Origin: Spirochaetales bacterium
Lineage (GTDB): Bacteria > Spirochaetota > Spirochaetia > SZUA-6 > JAFGRV01
Length of the DNA stretch: 34,698 nucleotides
Direction: 5' to 3'
NCBI GenBank assembly: GCA_016935735.1
Contig: JAFGQK010000352.1
Location: forward strand, 1-34,698
Positions 30,377-34,698 of the stretch are shown one piece after another. Each line of letters begins with the position of its first letter. Position 1 is the first letter of the stretch. A model generated the notes under the pieces. That model was not told the DNA's origin. It was given only the letters and a program-made list of their open reading frames with translations, and ran no database searches. The position numbers and the translations under genes are program-made.

Positions 30377-32758
30377 ATGGTAAAAAAAGTATCGATTTTT
30401 ATCCCGCTCATCTTTCTCATGGTATCATCCCTGTTCGGGGCGGATATCCTTGGCGATGCAAATAATGATATTGCCATAGATATTGTTGATGCACTGCTCA
30501 CTGCCCAGTATTATGTCGGGTTGAACCCTGTGCAATTTGTCAGGGGAAATTCGGATGTTGATGCAAACAACGGGATTGATATCATCGATGCCCTGCTTAT
30601 TGCCCAGCGTTATGTGGGGCTCATTGGTGAATTCCCGGGATCCGGCCCGGCACACCCTTCCCTGGGGGACTATTATTCCGCATATGTCAATACCATTGTA
30701 CCGGACAACCCGGGGTATTCACTTCCCCTGGATACCGGAACAATCACCAATTACAGTGACATGGATTCACGTTTCGGTCTTTCCCCGGTAAATCAATTGA
30801 TCTCTGCTCATGGATTTGCTGTCATGGAATACGACTTTGCGGCAAAAGACAACATTTTTTCTGCTTACAATTCGCTGAAAGGATCGATGCCTACCGTGAT
30901 TACCCCTGATCTCTTTCTCCACCTGTACCACATCCTGTTCGATTATGCACTTAAGGAGATAGAAGAGACGTATTTTTTCAATGATATCCGGGATCTTACT
31001 GCTGTTCTTCTTGATTATGCACAAACACAGTATTCACAGAATACAGGTGATATAAAGGAAGCGGCCCGGAGAAATATGGCCTTTCTTGCTGTGGCCGGGA
31101 AGCTGATAAATCCGGGAACTTCCATACCGGCTGTGGTAGCGGACGAGGTTGCAACAGAACTTGCCAATATCGCCAGTCATGACGGATTTGTGAAGAGTGA
31201 AATTTTCATTTATGATGAAGATTATTCCCAGTATGTACCCAGGGGACATTACACGAAAAGTACCCAGCTTGAAGATTATTTCAAAACCTTTATGTGGTAC
31301 GGGAGAATGAGTTTTCTCCTGAAAGGCTCGGATCCCTGGGGACCTGCAGCGGATGCACTTATAAGCCCATACGATGCAAAAATACAGACCATGCAGGCGG
31401 TTCTCCTGGCCGGTTCCCTGGAAAAGGTAACAACCGGCAGCAGGTCCGGAACGGAAATCTGGGACAGGATCTATGCAGTAACCGCCTTCTTTGTCGGGCT
31501 TGCAGACGATCTGACACCATATGAATATATGAAAACAGTCAATAAGGTATTCGGGGGAACCTTCGCCATAACGGATCTTGCCAATGAGTCAAAATTTTTT
31601 GACCTGAAAACCGAACTTTCCCTGCTCCGGTTACCAAAGATCTTCGGGGGAACAGGGAATATCATAGTGATACCCCCCATTACCCCGGAAAAACTGGATG
31701 ATGTCCTTGATAAAACCAGGGGAATGCGCTTTATGGGGCAGCGTTTTGTGCCGGATTCCTATATCTTCCAGCAGCTTGTTTCACCAAAGGCCAGTGATTA
31801 CACAGGAACCGGGAATCCGGTTCCCTTTTCCTACGGGACTTCCCCTGCCGGACCGCAGCGGTGCTATCCGAGGGGACTGGATGTTATGGCAGTATTCGGT
31901 TCGGATGTTGCGATGGATATTCTTGTTGCCGATGGTGATACCGATTACAGGGATTACACAAAGAGTTTTAATGAAGTAAAAGCGGAGTTTGATGCCTTAA
32001 GCGCCCGTGACTGGACACGGAATCTCTACTGGGGCTGGCTCTATTCATTAAAAGCTTTACTCGGAGACCCGGGACAGGGGTACCCGGCTTTTATGAGAAC
32101 CGATGCATGGCAGAAGAGAACGCTCAACTCGGTTTTAGCATCCTGGACAGAACTACGGCACGATACCATCCTCTATGCAAAGCAGAGTTATACCCCATGG
32201 GCAGGTTCCCCGCCCCCGGATGTGGGATTCGTGGAACCCGTTCCTGAGTTTTACGGCAGACTCCGTTCCCTTGCACAAATGACCAGGGAAGGGCTTACCA
32301 GTCTTAATGTCATCCCGGAAGGAATGGATACCAAGCTCGAATACTTTGAAAACCTTTTAACACGGGTCATCTCTATTTCAGAAAAAGAACTGACAGGGGA
32401 AGATTATTCCGGGGATTTCGGTTTTATAAAAAATATTGCTGACGGAATAATAGTGAAAATTATCGAAGATATTGAAGAAGGGGATGAGGATGCAATCAAA
32501 ACATCCCTTGTTGCAGATGTACATACGTACAGCTATGAAGAACTGGTGGTGGAAGAGGCAACAGGGTATGTGGATCTTCTTCTTGTTGCATGCCCCTACA
32601 CAGATGGCTCTGTGTTCCTGGCCGCGGGCCCGGTCCTTTCCTACTATGAGTTTAAACACCCCATGGATGACAGGCTTACGGATGAAGCATGGAGAACGCT
32701 TCTTGCTTCAGCACAAAAGCCCGACAGGCCATCCTGGTATAAGGAAGTAATGAAATAA
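30377..32758 (+). CDS. Secreted DUF3160 protein with N-terminal dockerin
   Basis: 793 residues. A signal peptide (about 1-22, FIPLIFLMVSSLFGA) is followed at once by a type I dockerin (about 26-83). Its two calcium loops are D27-A-N29-N-D31 to D38 and D60-V-D62-A-N64 to D71, each followed by DALL(T/I)AQ(Y/R)YVGL. The rest is a DUF3160 domain, recognisable by LISAHGFAVMEYDF, PTVITPDLFLHLYHILFDY, YPRGLDVMAVFGSD, WTRNLYWGWLYSLKALL and the ending HPMDDRLTDEAWRTLL. The activity of DUF3160 is unknown. An N-terminal dockerin is unusual, since most are C-terminal, as in the GH5 protein here. The start has AAAGGAG. Predicted extracellular and docked to a cohesin partner. Confidence 0.9.
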   Translation: MVKKVSIFIPLIFLMVSSLFGADILGDANNDIAIDIVDALLTAQYYVGLNPVQFVRGNSDVDANNGIDIIDALLIAQRYVGLIGEFPGSGPAHPSLGDYYSAYVNTIVPDNPGYSLPLDTGTITNYSDMDSRFGLSPVNQLISAHGFAVMEYDFAAKDNIFSAYNSLKGSMPTVITPDLFLHLYHILFDYALKEIEETYFFNDIRDLTAVLLDYAQTQYSQNTGDIKEAARRNMAFLAVAGKLINPGTSIPAVVADEVATELANIASHDGFVKSEIFIYDEDYSQYVPRGHYTKSTQLEDYFKTFMWYGRMSFLLKGSDPWGPAADALISPYDAKIQTMQAVLLAGSLEKVTTGSRSGTEIWDRIYAVTAFFVGLADDLTPYEYMKTVNKVFGGTFAITDLANESKFFDLKTELSLLRLPKIFGGTGNIIVIPPITPEKLDDVLDKTRGMRFMGQRFVPDSYIFQQLVSPKASDYTGTGNPVPFSYGTSPAGPQRCYPRGLDVMAVFGSDVAMDILVADGDTDYRDYTKSFNEVKAEFDALSARDWTRNLYWGWLYSLKALLGDPGQGYPAFMRTDAWQKRTLNSVLASWTELRHDTILYAKQSYTPWAGSPPPDVGFVEPVPEFYGRLRSLAQMTREGLTSLNVIPEGMDTKLEYFENLLTRVISISEKELTGEDYSGDFGFIKNIADGIIVKIIEDIEEGDEDAIKTSLVADVHTYSYEELVVEEATGYVDLLLVACPYTDGSVFLAAGPVLSYYEFKHPMDDRLTDEAWRTLLASAQKPDRPSWYKEVMK

Positions 32759-32760
32759 AA

Positions 32761-32818
32761 GAAAAAAACGGGGCTGTCTACAAAGCCGGAGTAAAACACA
32801 GGTTTTTCAGACAGCCCC
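32761..32818 (-). terminator. Terminator of the esterase-like gene
   Basis: Perfect ten-base stem GGGGCTGTCT (32770-32779) and AGACAGCCCC (32809-32818) enclosing about 29 bases, followed on the minus strand by seven T (32768-32762). It lies just after the esterase stop codon (32820-32822). The T run favours minus-strand termination, but the stem could also end the DUF3160 transcript. Confidence 0.7.
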
Positions 32819-32819
32819 C

Positions 32820-34519
32820 CTATTCGACCAGATTTTCCACCAATTCATGGACACGGTAATAAAGAGAAGGGGCCAGTTCATCCTTCATACGTTTGTATAT
32901 GCTTTCACGGGTCACTTCTTCGGCGGACATACCAATAACAGGCGTTTTATTGTCAGCATCGAAAACGATATATTTCTCCGCCCCCGGAAGATTTGACCAG
33001 GGTTTCCATTCAGGGAGAGCCGGATTTCCCGGGTCCGGTTTTCCTGTCCGGGCAAAAGCTGATACATACTGCATCATTGCAGCGGACAGGGCTTTTCTTC
33101 CTGCCTGGTTTTTCCTGGTAAACAGGGTAGAGAGAAAAAAATTATTGAATACGATATCGGTACCAAGGAAAAAGGGAATTTCCAGTGCAAAGAAAGCACC
33201 CAGCTTTTTCCCGTTCTCCCCGGGAAGCGTACTGTTTCCCTCTTTATCCGGGGAACCCCATGAAAACTGGTAAGCATAAACAGGTGGCTGCCCGGGAACA
33301 TCCGACAATTTTTGAGCCAGTTCATCAACCCCCTTTGCTTTGAACAACAGGGAGCCATATTTCCCCGCGGCCCGGGATAATTCACTTTCCCAGGGGAGGT
33401 CCGGTACAAAACCAAGAAAGAATTTTACTTCATCCCTGTTATTGCCAATAATGAGGGGTACTTTATTTTCATACGCCCCGTTTTCAAACAGGGTGTATCC
33501 CTCCCGGGGAATAACATATCCATCGATAAGTATCGTCGGGAGAGCGACTAATTCCTCAACTCCCGGGGCAAGAATTTTCATAATGGTTTCCTTTTTTTCC
33601 CCCCGGAGATAATTCCTTATTTCCTCATTCGTCATGGTCATGATATATTCCCTTGCAGCATATTTCGATTTCGCATACCTGTCCCGGATAAGGAGACCGG
33701 CAAGAAGGCTTTCAACCACCTTAGAGGATTCCACCGGTTCGTTCAGTACCGGACTCCCGCTCTGGCACATGGCTTTTGAAAAAAGACCTTTTGCCAGGGG
33801 AGAAATGAGCAGGGAAGGATATTCCTTCCGCCCCCGGCACCGCTTGCAATCAGAACATTCTCAGGATCCCCGCCAAAGGCGCTTATATTTTCCCGGATCC
33901 ATTGTAAGGCATGAATGATGTCCAGTGTCCCATAATTACCCGAATCATCTTCCGGGGATTCGTTCTCCCTGAGTGCAGGGTGAGAAAGCCATCCGAATGC
34001 TCCAAGCCGGTAATTCACGGAAACAAACACCATAGTTGACTGCGCTGCAAGGGCATGACCATAATATGAACGGAACATGGAAGAAGAAAGCAGGACGTTT
34101 CTGCCCCCGTGAATCCATACATACACAGGCAGGCCGGTTTCCGGGGTCTGCGGACGCCAGATATTCAGATAAAGGCAATCCTCTTTGCCTGACACTCCAT
34201 TAAATGCGAGGTCAATCTGTGTACAGGGGGCACAGAATTCAAAGGTATTCCGGGTCCCGGACCAGGGCTGCATATCCTCTGGGGCTTTCCACCGGAGTTC
34301 TCCTACCGGGGGCCGGGCATAAGGTACTCCTTTCCAGACCCAGGTACCGGCTTCCCCTCTTGTTCCCCGGATAAACCCATATGACGTAAGAACCACTGCC
34401 CTGTTATCCCAGGCAGATGGGATGAATTTTGAAGGTGCGGGTTTCACAAAAAGGTTTTCACATCCGGAAAGTATAACGAGTAAGAGAATGAAGATAAAAA
34501 TATATATTGTTTTTGTCAT
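32820..34519 (-). pseudogene. Frameshifted carboxylesterase/cholinesterase-like lipoprotein, active site degenerate
   Basis: Two overlapping frames make one protein: a first part from ATG 34519 and a second ending at 32820. They join near 33826-33836 at a run of five C. Adding one base restores a 566-residue alpha/beta-hydrolase with exact family spacing (FGGDPENVLIASGAGG, then SLLISPLAKGLFSKAMCQSGSP). The lipoprotein signal ends LSGC at Cys20. Key residues have changed: the G-E-S-A-G nucleophile elbow reads S-G-A-G-G with Ala (33836-33838) at the serine position, the oxyanion HGGG reads HGGR, and the catalytic His of F-H-G-x-E reads FFALEIPF. Only the Glu (NRDE) remains. It is either a decayed gene or a non-enzymatic esterase homologue with a sequencing slip. 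Confidence 0.85.
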
Positions 34520-34578
34520 AATCCGAACGAGCATAGCATATAAAGAATAAACCCTGCAATAATGAAATTTTATTCTTA

Positions 34579-34594
34579 ACCGGTGAAACCGGTG
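34579..34594. repeat. Duplicated self-complementary ACCGGT motif
   Basis: ACCGGTG at 34579-34585 and again at 34588-34594. Because ACCGGT is its own complement, the pair can also fold as a six-base stem with a GAA loop. It lies about 60 bases upstream of the esterase-like gene and may be a regulator site. Confidence 0.5.
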
Positions 34595-34672
34595 TATTAT
34601 CGCAAACCACAGATATTTCCTAAGTTAAGTCAAGTCTTTTTTTTAAAGAATTCACCATTTTCTTTACACAAG

Positions 34673-34681
34673 TTATCCACA
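34673..34681 (+). other. Consensus DnaA box at the window edge
   Basis: TTATCCACA, a perfect match to the DnaA nine-base consensus, followed by AT-rich sequence up to the end. A single box can occur by chance; no cluster of boxes is visible. Confidence 0.35.
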
Positions 34682-34698
34682 GGTAAATTTTTATATAA

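Overview
The window looks like chromosomal DNA of a diderm (Gram-negative-type), anaerobic, polysaccharide-degrading bacterium. A spirochaete or a close neighbour is my best guess. The diderm call rests on a LolA-like carrier, an outer-membrane beta-barrel, a lipoprotein signal and LolCDE-type ABC genes. The anaerobe and polysaccharide call rests on a radical-SAM aminomutase, an encapsulin-cargo-like diiron protein, and GH5, GH9 and dockerin proteins. The spirochaete call is inference from the overall gene mix. No rRNA, tRNA, CRISPR array or intact insertion sequence was seen.

Layout. (1) 1-3618: a duplicated-domain protein of unknown function on the minus strand, then an unknown gene coupled to the bifunctional NAD(P)H-hydrate repair enzyme, then a small charged protein with its own promoter. 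(2) 3596-13227, all minus strand: a ten-gene head-to-tail cluster. Reading from its promoter at 13227 it encodes a YtrA-type GntR repressor, a membrane SPFH protein, an ABC ATPase, two FtsX/LolE-type permeases, a LolA-like periplasmic protein, an outer-membrane barrel protein, an HExxH metalloprotein, an M55 D-aminopeptidase and a C_GCAxxG_C_C protein. Together they look like a self-regulated, envelope-spanning export or repair module. (3) 13274-17456: a GH9 enzyme without a signal peptide, an AT-rich membrane protein, and an Hsp20 plus 53-residue membrane microprotein operon with a structured, thermometer-like leader and a strong terminator. (4) 17504-23381: PPK2 polyphosphate kinase, an orphan 46-residue protein, a Phd/VapC-type toxin-antitoxin pair with an apparently leaderless antitoxin, an MFS transporter fused to HEAT-like repeats, a DinB-fold protein and a SpoIIAA/STAS-like protein. 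(5) 23559-26933: a secreted GH5-CBM3-dockerin enzyme followed by a membrane-anchored AraC regulator whose outer domain resembles a carbohydrate-binding jelly roll. (6) 27040-34698: an HsdR remnant, a lysine-2,3-aminomutase/D-Ala-D-Ala-ligase fusion, an encapsulin-cargo-like ferritin, a DUF3160 protein with an N-terminal dockerin, and a frameshifted carboxylesterase-like lipoprotein that has lost catalytic residues. One consensus DnaA box lies at the right edge.

The most novel candidates are the aminomutase/ATP-grasp fusion, which suggests a beta-amino-acid ligation product, the ten-gene envelope cluster, the membrane AraC sensor next to the dockerin cellulase, and the Hsp20 leader with its coupled microprotein. 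All functional calls come from reading motifs by eye; no database search was run.
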